Part shown: positions 16,020 through 24,880 of the stretch, piece after piece
Layout of the letters: each line of letters starts with the position of its first letter
Numbering within the stretch: the first letter of the stretch is position 1
Assembly: GCA_003166865.1 (NCBI GenBank)
Contig: PMUP01000052.1
Coordinates: 2,770-44,063, forward strand
DNA from: Bryobacterales bacterium
GTDB lineage: Bacteria; Acidobacteriota; Terriglobia; Bryobacterales; Bryobacteraceae
DNA length: 41,294 nucleotides
Direction: 5' to 3'
Translations under genes and position numbers: made by a program
The notes under the pieces: model-generated
What the model was told of the DNA's origin: nothing
Databases searched by the model: none
What the model saw: only the letters and a program-made list of their open reading frames with translations

Positions 16020-17328
16020 GGGCAAGAGACTCGTCCACCGATGCGGCCCGGCGGCCGGACGGATCGGGTCCCGTGATCAGGCGCGCGCCGCGGTTGAACG
16101 TCAAGTAGAGAAAGCCCCACTGGATGAACACCAGCACGCGATTGGAGAATTCCACCAGATACATCAAATGGACGAACAGCCACGTGAGCCAGGCCAGCAA
16201 GCCGGACATGTGCAGCGATCCAATCTGGGCCACTGCCGAGGCGCGGCCGATCACCGCGAGGCTGCCTTTGTCGCGATGACGGAAGGGCGGAAGCGTCCCG
16301 CCGCGCAATCGTTCGCGGATCAGTTTCGCGACGTACTCTCCCTGCTGCATGGCGACCGGCGCGACGCCTGGCAGTGGTTTTCCATCTTGCTCAATATACG
16401 CCAGGTCCCCAATCACGAAGATCTCCGGATGCGCCGGCAAGCTGCAATCGCCGTTGACGACCACTTGTCCCCTTTTGTCGCGCGGCGCCCCAGCGCGACG
16501 CTCCAACACGTCCGCGAAGGGTGATGGCCGGACGCCGGCCGCCCAGATCACCGTCCGCGCGGCGATTCGCTCGTTGCCGCCGGGAGTTTTGACGGCCACG
16601 CCGCCGTCATCGATATCGGTGACGAACACGCCGGTTTGCGGGGTCACGCGGAGCTTGATCAGCGATGCTTTGGCCTTGGCCGACAAATCCTCGGGATACG
16701 AGGGCAGAATGCGCGGTGTGCCCTCCAACAGGAAGATGCGCGCGTCTTGCGGATGGATGGATCGGAAGTCGTGCCGGAGCGTGTCGTGTGCGATCTCGGC
16801 CAGCGCGCCCGCCAGCTCCACGCCCGTGGGACCCGCGCCCACGATCACAAACGTCAGCCATTCGCGCTGTTTCTGGGGATCGTGTTCTCTTTCAGCCGCC
16901 TCGAACGCGTACAAGATTTTGTGCCGGATCTCGGTGGCTTCTTCAATGCTCTTCAAGCCGGGTGCGTTGCGCCGCCAATCGTCGTGGCCGAAATAGGAAT
17001 CAGCGGAGCCGGTGGCGACAATCAGCGAATCGTATTCGACAGTTTGGCCGTCATCCAGAACCAGGCGATGGTGCTCGGCATCCAGATCGGTGGCTTCGCC
17101 CAACAGCACTTGCGTGTTCTTCTGCCGCCGGAGCACGGAGCGAAGCGGCGAGGCGATTTCACCAGGTGAGAGTGCGCCGGTCGCCACCTGATAGAGCAGC
17201 GGCTGGAACAGGTGGAAGTTGCGGCGGTCCAGCAACGTTACTTGCACGGGTGCGTTCTTCAATGCTTGCGCGGCGTACAAGCCGCCGAATCCGCCGCCCA
17301 AGATGAGCACGCGATGCGTAGTGTCCAT
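16003..17328 (-). CDS. ndh: Type II NADH dehydrogenase (NDH-2) / NAD(P)/FAD-dependent oxidoreductase (441 aa)
   Basis: Oxidises NADH and passes electrons to quinone without pumping protons, at the inner membrane face. The FAD motif GGGFGG is at residues 11-16, and the second Rossmann motif VIVGAGPTGVELAG is near 165-178. FVIGDLA and a quinone-site-like GVAPVAMQQGEYVAK follow. A hydrophobic C-terminal region (LLAWLTWLFVHLMYLVEFSNR) matches the membrane-anchoring part of bacterial NDH-2. GGGAGG precedes the ATG by 6 nt. Confidence 0.93.
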   Translation of the reverse strand: MDTTHRVLILGGGFGGLYAAQALKNAPVQVTLLDRRNFHLFQPLLYQVATGALSPGEIASPLRSVLRRQKNTQVLLGEATDLDAEHHRLVLDDGQTVEYDSLIVATGSADSYFGHDDWRRNAPGLKSIEEATEIRHKILYAFEAAEREHDPQKQREWLTFVIVGAGPTGVELAGALAEIAHDTLRHDFRSIHPQDARIFLLEGTPRILPSYPEDLSAKAKASLIKLRVTPQTGVFVTDIDDGGVAVKTPGGNERIAARTVIWAAGVRPSPFADVLERRAGAPRDKRGQVVVNGDCSLPAHPEIFVIGDLAYIEQDGKPLPGVAPVAMQQGEYVAKLIRERLRGGTLPPFRHRDKGSLAVIGRASAVAQIGSLHMSGLLAWLTWLFVHLMYLVEFSNRVLVFIQWGFLYLTFNRGARLITGPDPSGRRAASVDESLAPTLKR

Positions 17329-17400
17329 TGGCGTCCTCCCTTAAATCCATTAGACGCAAATCTGGCCCTATCGGTGCACACTTGCGATACGCTGAAGTTG

Positions 17401-19149
17401 ATGCTGGCGTTGCTGCCGCTGCTCCTGCTTGCCGTCGTTACCGCCGCCTGCGCCGAAACGCCTTGCGAGGGAACGCCCGCCTATTCGCCCTGTGAAATGC
17501 CTTTCGAACTGTCGGCGGCCGATCTCGCCACGCATTCCAATCCTTACGCCAGTGTCGAGCTACGCGTGGAATTCCGCTCGCCCCGCTTCAGGACTTACGC
17601 GATGCCGGCCTTTTGGGACGGCGGCCGAAAGATGATCGTCCGTTTCACTCCCACCGAATCCGGGCAGTGGATCTATAAGGCCACCAGCAATGTCCCGTCT
17701 TTCCACGGCCGGGAAGGCATGTTCAGCGCCGCTGCTTCCGATGCGCCAGGCTACGTCATCGTCGCGAACGTGCATCACTTTGCCACCGACAATCAACAGG
17801 TGGTCATCGGCAACAAGCAGGCGCACTTGTGGATGGGTTATATCGCGGACCGCTTCGCGTTCGGAAGTTATGCCGAGTTTCAGCAGGAGCTGAGCGCAGC
17901 GGCACAAAACAAATTCAATCATTTTCGTGGATCGATCCTGGGTGGGGTGAGTGATCGTTCGCTGGTCTATCTAGGTCCGGACCGGCCCAATCCGGCCTAT
18001 TTTGACGAACTCGATCGGCGCGTCGCGGAAATTCACAAGCGCGGAATCACGGCCGATTTGATGCTGGCGTCGGATCCCGAAACCATCGCTGCGCAATTTC
18101 GGGATTGGCAGGCGCGCGAGCGATTCATTCGCTACGTGGTGGCGCGCTACGCCGCGTTCAATATCACCTGGCAGGGGCTGGAGGAGTTTGAGGATTACGG
18201 CGACGGGCGCGCGCTGCTGAAGGAGCTGGGGCTGGATCTGAAGAAGCTGGATCCTTATCAGCACCCGCGGTCGTCGAACGCCAAGGTGACGTCGTCGCCG
18301 CTGCTCGCCGATGGATGGATGGATTTCATCATTGAAGGTTCCCAGGACGATGCGGCCGGGTCGATTGAACATCAGTTTTACCAGGTGCCGTTCGTCGGTG
18401 TGACGGACGCGAAGCACTTGTGGAACGTGACGATGGACGGCGAGTACCCGGAATTTCGCGGCGGCGATGCGAACGTGGCGAAGTACTGGTTCGAGTTCAT
18501 GGCGGATACACGGCACTGGGAATTGGAACCTTACTTCGATGTGGACGGCACTCGCGCGGTCGCGCTCGAAGACGTCGAGTATGTGAATTACATCGAGCAT
18601 CCCGGTGCGCCGGTCGAAGTGACAGTGGAGAACCACGGCTACGACGTCGAGTGGCTCAATCCCGCCACGGGTGAATCGCTCGGACAGAAGAAGTACAAGG
18701 GCCAGCACTTCACCGGCGAGGCGCCCGACCCGAGCCACCCCTGGGTGCTGTATATCGCGCGCGAAGGGCACAGGGATTCGATGGGGAGGTCGTATAAATT
18801 CGAGTCGCGGCCGGTGCCGGTGCAGGAGATCGAGACCGACTTGAAGAAAGTCCCATTCGAAATTATCGCGCCGCCCGGCAACACGCTCGAGGCAGGCAAG
18901 CCAGCGCAATTCTCCGTGAAGCTGACGCGTGAAACTCGCGCCACGCGCGCCATGCAGTATCTCTGGACAGCAGAAGTGGTGGCTGACGGCCATGGCTTTC
19001 GCGTGTTGGGCACGGGGTCGCCCGGCACATTTGTGGTTCCGGCATCTATTGCGGAAATTTTCCCGGCGGTGCTCAGCGTCCACTTGACGGCTTTGAATGC
19101 GAATGGCAAGGCCTACCAGGCGGACCGCGTGTATCAGCTAAACAAGTGA
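17401..19149 (+). CDS. Secreted putative glycosidase with DUF5060-like domain (582 aa)
   Basis: A signal peptide (residues 1-18) is followed by a beta-sandwich DUF5060-like domain (~25-115) with W.Y......P.FHG..G.F. Next comes a probable TIM barrel: HLWMGYIADRFAF, KFNHFRGSI, YFDELDRRVAEIHKRGI and YAAFNITWQGLEEFEDYG. This resembles DUF4038/apiosidase-like glycoside hydrolases. The C-terminal part (~430-582) looks Ig-like. Catalytic acids are not assigned with certainty; the EEFEDYGD segment is a candidate. I chose the ATG at 17401 because it begins the signal peptide. Likely acts on plant or microbial polysaccharide outside the cytoplasm. Confidence 0.75.
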   Translation: MLALLPLLLLAVVTAACAETPCEGTPAYSPCEMPFELSAADLATHSNPYASVELRVEFRSPRFRTYAMPAFWDGGRKMIVRFTPTESGQWIYKATSNVPSFHGREGMFSAAASDAPGYVIVANVHHFATDNQQVVIGNKQAHLWMGYIADRFAFGSYAEFQQELSAAAQNKFNHFRGSILGGVSDRSLVYLGPDRPNPAYFDELDRRVAEIHKRGITADLMLASDPETIAAQFRDWQARERFIRYVVARYAAFNITWQGLEEFEDYGDGRALLKELGLDLKKLDPYQHPRSSNAKVTSSPLLADGWMDFIIEGSQDDAAGSIEHQFYQVPFVGVTDAKHLWNVTMDGEYPEFRGGDANVAKYWFEFMADTRHWELEPYFDVDGTRAVALEDVEYVNYIEHPGAPVEVTVENHGYDVEWLNPATGESLGQKKYKGQHFTGEAPDPSHPWVLYIAREGHRDSMGRSYKFESRPVPVQEIETDLKKVPFEIIAPPGNTLEAGKPAQFSVKLTRETRATRAMQYLWTAEVVADGHGFRVLGTGSPGTFVVPASIAEIFPAVLSVHLTALNANGKAYQADRVYQLNK

Positions 19150-19159
19150 TCCTTTCACC

Positions 19160-19762
19160 GTGATTCTTTCGATCGATACCACTTCCGAATTCGGCAGCAT
19201 CGCCCTCACCGAAGCCAATGTAGTTATCGAGGAAGTCGCGCTGCAGGCGCCGGAAGGCTTCGGCCATGTGCTGTTCGGGCACATTCAGCACTTGCTCGAA
19301 AAGCGCGGAACCACGGTGTACCAGATGGAGTGCTTCGCCGCGGCTTCGGGGCCAGGCTCGTTCACGGGCGTGCGGGTGGGGCTGGCGGCTGCGAAGGGAC
19401 TGGCCGAGGCTACGGGCAAGCGCATGGTCGCGGTGTCGAATTTGCGGGCGCTAGCATCGTTTGGATCGGCGCCGCTGCGCGCCACGGTGATCGACGCGCG
19501 CCGGGGCGAAGTTTATGGTGCGGTTTATGATAGCCAGCTCGAACTCGTAATGCCAGAAGCGGTGCTGAAGTTGGAAGCCTGGCTCCCGACGTTGCCTGAG
19601 GGCTGCGAGTTGATCTCCACCATTGGGGCGCCGCGAGCGCTCGCAGCCGCTATCGGACATATCGCATGGGACGAATTCACACTCGGCCGCTCCAGCGACC
19701 CGGCTGACATCGACGCCAACTACGTGCGACGCTCGGACGCCGAGCTGTTTTGGAAAGAGTAG
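19160..19762 (+). CDS. tsaB: tRNA threonylcarbamoyladenosine biosynthesis protein TsaB (200 aa)
   Basis: The inactive Kae1-fold partner of TsaD in t6A37 formation. ILSIDTTSEFGSIAL is the N-terminal ASKHA strand pair, and ASGPGSFTGVRVGLAAAKGLA is the conserved dimer-interface motif. IDARRGEVYGAVY is also typical. The start is a GTG at 19160, 10 nt after the preceding stop, without a clear ribosome binding site. Length is slightly shorter than E. coli TsaB. Other t6A genes are not in the window; mtaB, which acts on the product, is at 9880-11193. Confidence 0.93.
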   Translation: MILSIDTTSEFGSIALTEANVVIEEVALQAPEGFGHVLFGHIQHLLEKRGTTVYQMECFAAASGPGSFTGVRVGLAAAKGLAEATGKRMVAVSNLRALASFGSAPLRATVIDARRGEVYGAVYDSQLELVMPEAVLKLEAWLPTLPEGCELISTIGAPRALAAAIGHIAWDEFTLGRSSDPADIDANYVRRSDAELFWKE

Positions 19763-19768
19763 AGCAAG

Positions 19769-21037
19769 ATGCTAAAGGATCTCGTCATCGCGTGTTTCCT
19801 AGCGGGCTTGCTGGCTGGCTGCGGTTATTCCGAGTCGCTATACTTTCTCGCTGCCACCAAGACGGATTACGGGCTGGCGGTCTATCCGTCGTCCCTCTAT
19901 AGGCTCGGCCCTGACAAACGTCTGAGCCTTGTCAGGGTGGTGTCGCCTGGCTCGTATTACGTGCAGGAGTGTGAGGGAGAAATCATCTCTGTTTTATACC
20001 CCAATATCACTCCTACACAGATCTCGATCGTTCACATGGCTGATCCCACGCGCGCCGACGACGTCGTCATTCATTCAGAATCGCTCATTGTTCTGGATTG
20101 GTTTGATTCCCTTGGATTAGTGACTAACGGCGGGCCGGTGGACCAATTTCTGGGTCTCACCAAAGGGCCGGAGCTCGATTCCAAAATTGACCTCGAAAAG
20201 GTCGCGCTCAGTCTCACTTCGCTTCCGTCGCGGGTCTCCCCGGGCAGTCCGCAGGATTTCACTCACCTCTATACGATGGGAATGGCTGGCGGCCCGTCAA
20301 ACGACTTTATGCTCTTCGGTTATCGGGAAGGCAACAACCTGCTATTCCGAACTGGCCGTGCGGGAAGTAAGGGCGTCCCCATCGACACGCTGCCCGAAAG
20401 CTTCCGCATCCCAGAGAACAAAGAAGACATCGGCATCCTTGCGGCCAATCCAAGCTATTTGATTCTTGGCAACTACTACATTCAACAAGATTCGAAATCG
20501 AAGGATGACGTCACCCATCTCTTTATTCTCGATCGAACGAAAGGCGCGTGGAAGGAACTCCAGATCCCGGGTGGCACCTCGCGAATGCGGCTGTTTGGTT
20601 CCTGGCTGGCGGTGATCCAGCAATGGCCCCGGCATGCACCAGGAATGCCAGGTCCACCTTGGGAGCCGCTTCACCTGTATCCCGATCCGGGGCGTGCCAA
20701 AGAGCGCGGCATTGGATCCGCGAATCTGCCGGATGTTCGGCTGGCATACTCTTCCGGTGCAGCGCGGGACTCGAAAATACCAGGCATTCTCGAGTTAGAC
20801 AATATCCAGGATGGGCGGCGCATCACGATCAAGACGAACCAAGAGGACAGCGAAATTTTGCTCGCGACCGCAGCCGGAGTTGTACTTTACCGGGTAAACG
20901 ATACAATCTTTGAGGCGCATATTCAGGGCAGCGCCTTGGTGAATAGAACAACCATAGCGAAGGACACCGATGTCCCGGAGGTTCACTGGGCGTTCACAGG
21001 CCCGTCGCCGCCAGCCGATGCTGCGAACGAGCCCTAG
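19769..21037 (+). CDS. Hypothetical lipoprotein (422 aa)
   Basis: A clear lipoprotein signal is present: KD, a hydrophobic core and lipobox LAGC with Cys18. The mature part is beta-rich with no recognised motif; it may be a propeller-like protein (repeated strands such as YLILGNYYIQ, THLFILDRTKGAWKELQIPG, RLFGSWLAVIQ). It lies 6 nt after tsaB on the same strand and ends 61 nt before the Rrf2 gene. No function can be assigned. Confidence 0.75.
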   Translation: MLKDLVIACFLAGLLAGCGYSESLYFLAATKTDYGLAVYPSSLYRLGPDKRLSLVRVVSPGSYYVQECEGEIISVLYPNITPTQISIVHMADPTRADDVVIHSESLIVLDWFDSLGLVTNGGPVDQFLGLTKGPELDSKIDLEKVALSLTSLPSRVSPGSPQDFTHLYTMGMAGGPSNDFMLFGYREGNNLLFRTGRAGSKGVPIDTLPESFRIPENKEDIGILAANPSYLILGNYYIQQDSKSKDDVTHLFILDRTKGAWKELQIPGGTSRMRLFGSWLAVIQQWPRHAPGMPGPPWEPLHLYPDPGRAKERGIGSANLPDVRLAYSSGAARDSKIPGILELDNIQDGRRITIKTNQEDSEILLATAAGVVLYRVNDTIFEAHIQGSALVNRTTIAKDTDVPEVHWAFTGPSPPADAANEP

Positions 21038-21098
21038 CGCGGACCGGCGGCCACTCGGTACAATCTCTACTTGGCACGAGGAGATTGAAACCGCGCTC

Positions 21099-21524
21099 AT
21101 GAACATCTCCGTCAAGGGCGAGTACGCCTTGCACGCGATCTTCGATCTGGCTCTACAGAAGGCCGGCGCGCCAATCAAAATCGCCGACATCGCCAGGCGG
21201 CAAAAGATCCCGCAGAAGTTTTTGGAGCTGATCCTGGCCGGGCTGAAACAGGGCGGTTTTGTGGAATCGCGCCGTGGCGCCGAAGGCGGTTATCTGCTGT
21301 CCCGAACGCCCGAGGCGATTACCGTCGGACAGGTGATGCGTTACGTGGAAGGCTCCAAGAGCAGCAAGCCCGCGCGCAAGCAGAATGCCGCCGATCCGTT
21401 CGGCGAAACCTGGAAGCGCGTCGATCAAGCCGTCTCCGACGTCATCGACCAGACCACCTTCGCCGAGCTGGCTCGCAACTGGCGCGACCGGCAGTCTCAC
21501 TACGTACCGAACTGGGAGATTTGA
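21099..21524 (+). CDS. Rrf2-family transcriptional regulator, cysteine-free (141 aa)
   Basis: Winged-helix regulator: [57 protein letters not shown] (recognition helix and wing). It has no cysteines at all, so it cannot carry the Fe-S cluster of IscR or NsrR. In this it resembles CymR, the Bacillus regulator of cysteine metabolism. Its stop overlaps the cysteine synthase start by one base (TGATG), which strongly supports a shared job. The open frame begins at 20970, but the Rrf2 fold begins at 21099; GAGGAG lies 14 nt upstream. TACAAT at 21059-21064 is a possible -10 box. Confidence 0.9.
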   Translation: MNISVKGEYALHAIFDLALQKAGAPIKIADIARRQKIPQKFLELILAGLKQGGFVESRRGAEGGYLLSRTPEAITVGQVMRYVEGSKSSKPARKQNAADPFGETWKRVDQAVSDVIDQTTFAELARNWRDRQSHYVPNWEI

Positions 21525-22483
21525 TGTTCTATCAGGACAATTCGCTAAGCATCGGACGGACGCCGCTCATCAAGCTCAATCGCGTCGGCGATGGCGCCCC
21601 GGCTACTATTTTGGCCAAGATTGAAGGACGGAATCCGGCCTATTCGGTGAAGGACCGCATCGGGGCCGCCCTGATCTGGGATGCGGAGAAGCGCGGCTTG
21701 CTCGGGCAAGGCAAAGAACTGATTGAGCCCACCAGCGGCAATACCGGGATCGCGCTGGCCTTCGTCGCGGCCGCCCGTGGCTACCCCATCACGCTCATCA
21801 TGCCGGAGACCATGTCGGTGGAGCGTCAAAAAGTCTTGCGCGCATTCGGCGCGAATTTGATCCTGACCGAGGGCGCGGCAGGCATGCAGGCTTCCATCGC
21901 GAAAGCGGAGGAGATGGTCGCCTCCGATCCAAATCATTATGTGTTGTTGCAGCAGTTCCAGAATCCCGCGAACCCTGAAATCCATTTCAAGACCACTGGT
22001 CCCGAGATCTGGGAAGACAGCCAAGGCGCAGTGGATGTGTTGGTAAGCGGCGTCGGAACCGGTGGAACTATCACCGGCGTATCGCGCTTTCTGAGGACTG
22101 TTCAGAAGAACAAGCAGGTCATCTCGGTGGCCGTGGAGCCGGCCGGAAGCCCGGTCATCACGCAAACTCTGCGAGGGCAAACGCTGCAGCCGGGACCACA
22201 CAAGATTCAAGGAATCGGCGCTGGGTTCATCCCGGGGAACTTGGACTTGAGCGTGGTGGATCGCGTGGAGCTGGTAACGAACGAAGAATCCATGGAGATG
22301 GCCCGGCGATTGGCTCGCGAAGAGGGAATTCTCTCGGGCATGTCCAGCGGCGCAGCCGTGGCCGCGGCCGTGCGCATCGCGCGCGAACCGGAAATGAAGG
22401 GAAAGACCTTTGTGGTTGTGTTGCCGGACTCGGGCGAGCGCTATCTCAGCACGCCGCTCTTCGAGGGAATCTCCGGGGAATGA
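21524..22483 (+). CDS. cysK: Cysteine synthase, O-acetylserine sulfhydrylase (319 aa)
   Basis: A PLP fold-type II enzyme that makes cysteine from O-acetylserine and sulfide. Lys43 in YSVKDR binds [13 protein letters not shown] is the substrate loop, [10 protein letters not shown] the phosphate-binding loop, and SGMSSGAA the Ser near the PLP ring nitrogen. The C-terminal YLSTPLF is typical. Length and motifs fit CysK/CysM. The ATG at 21524 overlaps the Rrf2 stop, with GGGAG 5 nt upstream, implying coupled translation. Confidence 0.95.
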   Translation: MFYQDNSLSIGRTPLIKLNRVGDGAPATILAKIEGRNPAYSVKDRIGAALIWDAEKRGLLGQGKELIEPTSGNTGIALAFVAAARGYPITLIMPETMSVERQKVLRAFGANLILTEGAAGMQASIAKAEEMVASDPNHYVLLQQFQNPANPEIHFKTTGPEIWEDSQGAVDVLVSGVGTGGTITGVSRFLRTVQKNKQVISVAVEPAGSPVITQTLRGQTLQPGPHKIQGIGAGFIPGNLDLSVVDRVELVTNEESMEMARRLAREEGILSGMSSGAAVAAAVRIAREPEMKGKTFVVVLPDSGERYLSTPLFEGISGE

Positions 22484-22494
22484 TTCTTTAGAAA

Positions 22495-22532
22495 GGCGGA
22501 CGCTTTTGGGGTGATAGGGTGAAGCGTCCGCC
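22495..22532. repeat. Perfect 11-bp inverted repeat after cysK
   Basis: GGCGGACGCTT (22495-22505) and AAGCGTCCGCC (22522-22532) flank a 16-bp loop, 12 bp after the cysK stop. The GC-rich stem would be very stable. No T-run follows, so it is an atypical terminator, a stabilising 3' hairpin or a REP-like element. Confidence 0.55.
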
Positions 22533-22674
22533 GTCGTAACGGGGATTTGACCTAATAACGCTCGCCGGTTCCTCGAAGTTACCCGCCGCATCAAGATTTC
22601 TTGCGCAGAAGTGCCTTTCGAGCCTAGCTCTTTCGAGCTACTCCGGCTGGCTGCCAAGAGTCGCCAGGACGCTC

Positions 22675-22703
22675 TTGACTTTCGCCTTTTATTCTCGTAT
22701 CCT
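22675..22703 (+). promoter_or_regulatory. Sigma-70-type promoter of the DUF72 gene
   Basis: TTGACT (22675-22680), a 17-bp spacer and TATCCT (22698-22703). Transcription would start near 22710, about 14 nt before the first ATG. AAAAGGAG lies within the short leader. Confidence 0.65.
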
Positions 22704-22723
22704 AGATAGCGAAGAAAAGGAGA

Positions 22724-23665
22724 ATGAAAGAGTGCCCTATGTCCCTCCCCCGAACACTCTATTGCGGCCCTTCCGGATGGTCGTATTCACACTGGAACGG
22801 CATCGTTTATCCCAAACTGAAGCCTCGCGGCTTTCATGCGTTGGAAGATCTGTCGAAATACTTTGACGCGGTCGAGATCAACACCAGCTTCTATCAACCC
22901 CTTCGTCCGGAGCTTGCGACCATTTGGGCCAGGAAGGTGGCGCGCAACCCGAAGTTTCTCTTCACGGTGAAGTTAGGCCGCCGATACACTCATGAACGGT
23001 CGCTCAGCCCCGCCGAGGTCGCGGAGTTCAAAGAGGGGCTGTGGCCATTCCAGCGCGCGCGTAAGCTGGGTTGTGTACTCATGCAGTTTCCCTGGACCTT
23101 CCGCTACACCGAAGAGAATCGCCACTTCGTGATCGCGCTACGCCGAGCATTTCATGAGTTTCCGTTGGTCGCCGAGATGCGGCACTCCAGCTGGCAGCAC
23201 GAGGAAGCGCTCGGGACGTTGATCGATTATCACGTCGGATTCGTGAATATCGACCAAGCGCCATACACCAAAGCCATGCCGCCATCCGCGGTCCTCACCT
23301 CGCGCGTAGGATATGTGCGGCTGCACGGGCGCAATCCGCAACATTGGGAGCGCGAATTCGGCCGTCCGGCCAGGGCGACGGCGGCGCACGACTATCTCTA
23401 CTCACCCAAGGAGCTGCTCGAATGGAAGACACGCATCGATCAAATCCAACAGCACGCCGCTACCACGTTCGTGTTCGCGAACAATGATGCCGGCGGGAAA
23501 TCGGTGGTCAACGCGCTCGAGCTCAGCCAAATGCTTGGTGACGATCGCCGTCTCGCGCCCGCACAACTCATTGAGCAGTTCCCTGAAGAGTTAGCCGAAT
23601 TCCGCTCTGAAATTCCAGTCCAAGACGCGCTGTTCGCCAACTACGAGCGGCGCGCCGTAGCTTGA
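22724..23665 (+). CDS. DUF72 (YecE-like) family protein (313 aa)
   Basis: A TIM-barrel family of unknown reaction. Conserved motifs are CGPSGWSYSHWNG.VYP, YFDAVEINTSFYQPLRPE, FLFTVKLGRRYTHER, LGCVLMQFPWTFRYT, VAEMRHSSW, YVRLHGRN and FVFANNDAGGKSVVNAL. AAGGAG immediately precedes the first ATG (22724). The ATG at 22739 has better spacing to GAAAGAG and may be the true start. Its own promoter is at 22675. The 3' end overlaps the convergent PEP-CTERM gene by 25 bp. Confidence 0.9.
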   Translation: MKECPMSLPRTLYCGPSGWSYSHWNGIVYPKLKPRGFHALEDLSKYFDAVEINTSFYQPLRPELATIWARKVARNPKFLFTVKLGRRYTHERSLSPAEVAEFKEGLWPFQRARKLGCVLMQFPWTFRYTEENRHFVIALRRAFHEFPLVAEMRHSSWQHEEALGTLIDYHVGFVNIDQAPYTKAMPPSAVLTSRVGYVRLHGRNPQHWEREFGRPARATAAHDYLYSPKELLEWKTRIDQIQQHAATTFVFANNDAGGKSVVNALELSQMLGDDRRLAPAQLIEQFPEELAEFRSEIPVQDALFANYERRAVA

Positions 23666-24396
23666 TTCTGCTTGTTAAGGCGATGGCGTAAGAGGCCCAG
23701 GCCCAGAAGAGCCGCGGCCAGCAGGAGCGCCAACTCCGGCTCAGGAACCACCGCCCCCGCGGAAGCAAAGTGGCTATTCTCAAACTCAGGGACGTTGGCG
23801 CCATTGAACGCGATATCGTTCTGGATGTACATCGAGCTTTCGGGTCCTCCAATCAGGAACTCTGCGTTACTAGCCTCGGTACAGAGAGAGCTCACACAGA
23901 TCGAGGTAGCGCTAAAATCGGCGTACGTTGTCCCCGAGCATGCACTGCTGACGAACGCAATGCTGCACGCGACTTCCGTAATGGTGGCCGAACCGTTGCC
24001 CGTTAGCGGCGTGGCTTTGAAATTCATGTCAAGGCCAACAATCGTACCCGTTGCCTCGTAGTTCAAGAAGGTATCGTCCAAACCACTACCTCCACTGCTG
24101 AGCTGAAAAACGAGATTGGTATCGGCGCCAACCACGCCGGTCCCATCATTCGGACTGGCGATGCCGATCTGCGGGGTGGGGATGGAAGTGGAACTGACCC
24201 CAAAATTGCTGAAAATTAAACTGGACCCGAGCACCGAGCACGTGTCGGGCGCCAGAGCGGTCACATCTGGCACGGTAACCTGGTTGGCACCGGGTCCCGC
24301 ACAATCGATGCTGACAGGACCCGCCGATGCCAAGGATCCCATCGCGACCAAACCTGAGAGCAACAGGAGATCGCCAAAAATGATTTTCACGGCCAT
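23641..24396 (-). CDS. PEP-CTERM sorting-domain surface protein (251 aa)
   Basis: A signal peptide (residues 1-25, ending SLASA) is followed by a Ser/Gly/Thr-rich secreted body with several cysteines. The C-terminus has VVPEPE, a hydrophobic helix (LALLLAAALLGLGLL) and basic residues (RHRLNK...RR), which is the PEP-CTERM signal cleaved by exosortase. The tail after the helix is longer than usual. PEP-CTERM systems normally work with exopolysaccharide export. No exosortase gene is in the window. The frame continues upstream of 24396, but that part has no signal sequence. Confidence 0.88.
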   Translation of the reverse strand: MAVKIIFGDLLLLSGLVAMGSLASAGPVSIDCAGPGANQVTVPDVTALAPDTCSVLGSSLIFSNFGVSSTSIPTPQIGIASPNDGTGVVGADTNLVFQLSSGGSGLDDTFLNYEATGTIVGLDMNFKATPLTGNGSATITEVACSIAFVSSACSGTTYADFSATSICVSSLCTEASNAEFLIGGPESSMYIQNDIAFNGANVPEFENSHFASAGAVVPEPELALLLAAALLGLGLLRHRLNKQNQATARRS

Positions 24397-24482
24397 GCTA
24401 CCCGAGTGCTTCGGCGAGACTATTCTTCTCAAACTATCCCGCCAAAATGGCACTCGTATTGACGGCTTTGTCAGCAAGCTAA

Positions 24483-24818
24483 CTATAGATTTGGGGCCGT
24501 CAAGCTCAGCTCGGTAGCCAGGACCGCCGCTCGAACCGTCCGCGGAGCGTCTCCGTGGAACACCACGTGCCGTACGCCAGCCTTCCAAACCCTGGCAAGA
24601 TCGCCGCTCGTTTTCGATGCCATGACGACCAGGCGCTCCCGCCCGCCAGCCAGCGCGCCGGCTCTCATCAGGTAGTCCACGTCCACTACGATGACACCCG
24701 CGATCGCCAAATTCGGGCGGTCTACCAAGTGAACCTGATGCACGCCGTCCCCTAGGAGGAGATCGCGCAGCAAATACGCGTGCTCGAAATCGCGTATTGC
24801 CAATTGGACAGTTTTCAT
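24483..24818 (-). CDS. Small hypothetical protein (111 aa)
   Basis: Not recognised. The sequence alternates strands and helices (VQLAIRDFEHAYLLRDLLL, GVIVVDVDYLMRAG, RLVVMASKTSGDLARVWKAGVRHVVF), a pattern like a degenerate receiver or other small Rossmann-like domain. A GGAAG lies about 8 nt before the ATG. It lies between the aldolase and PEP-CTERM genes on the same strand, 62 bp downstream of the aldolase. Amino-acid composition is natural, so I consider it real. Confidence 0.6.
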   Translation of the reverse strand: MKTVQLAIRDFEHAYLLRDLLLGDGVHQVHLVDRPNLAIAGVIVVDVDYLMRAGALAGGRERLVVMASKTSGDLARVWKAGVRHVVFHGDAPRTVRAAVLATELSLTAPNL

Positions 24819-24880
24819 GGCGTTGGCTACTTCCTAGCAATCCGAGCGCCAGTAAGCCTCTGTCACAAAACCATCAGATG

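Noticed and set aside
17971-19083. 370-residue minus-strand frame inside the glycosidase gene
   Set aside because: His/Arg-rich antisense shadow with no motif.
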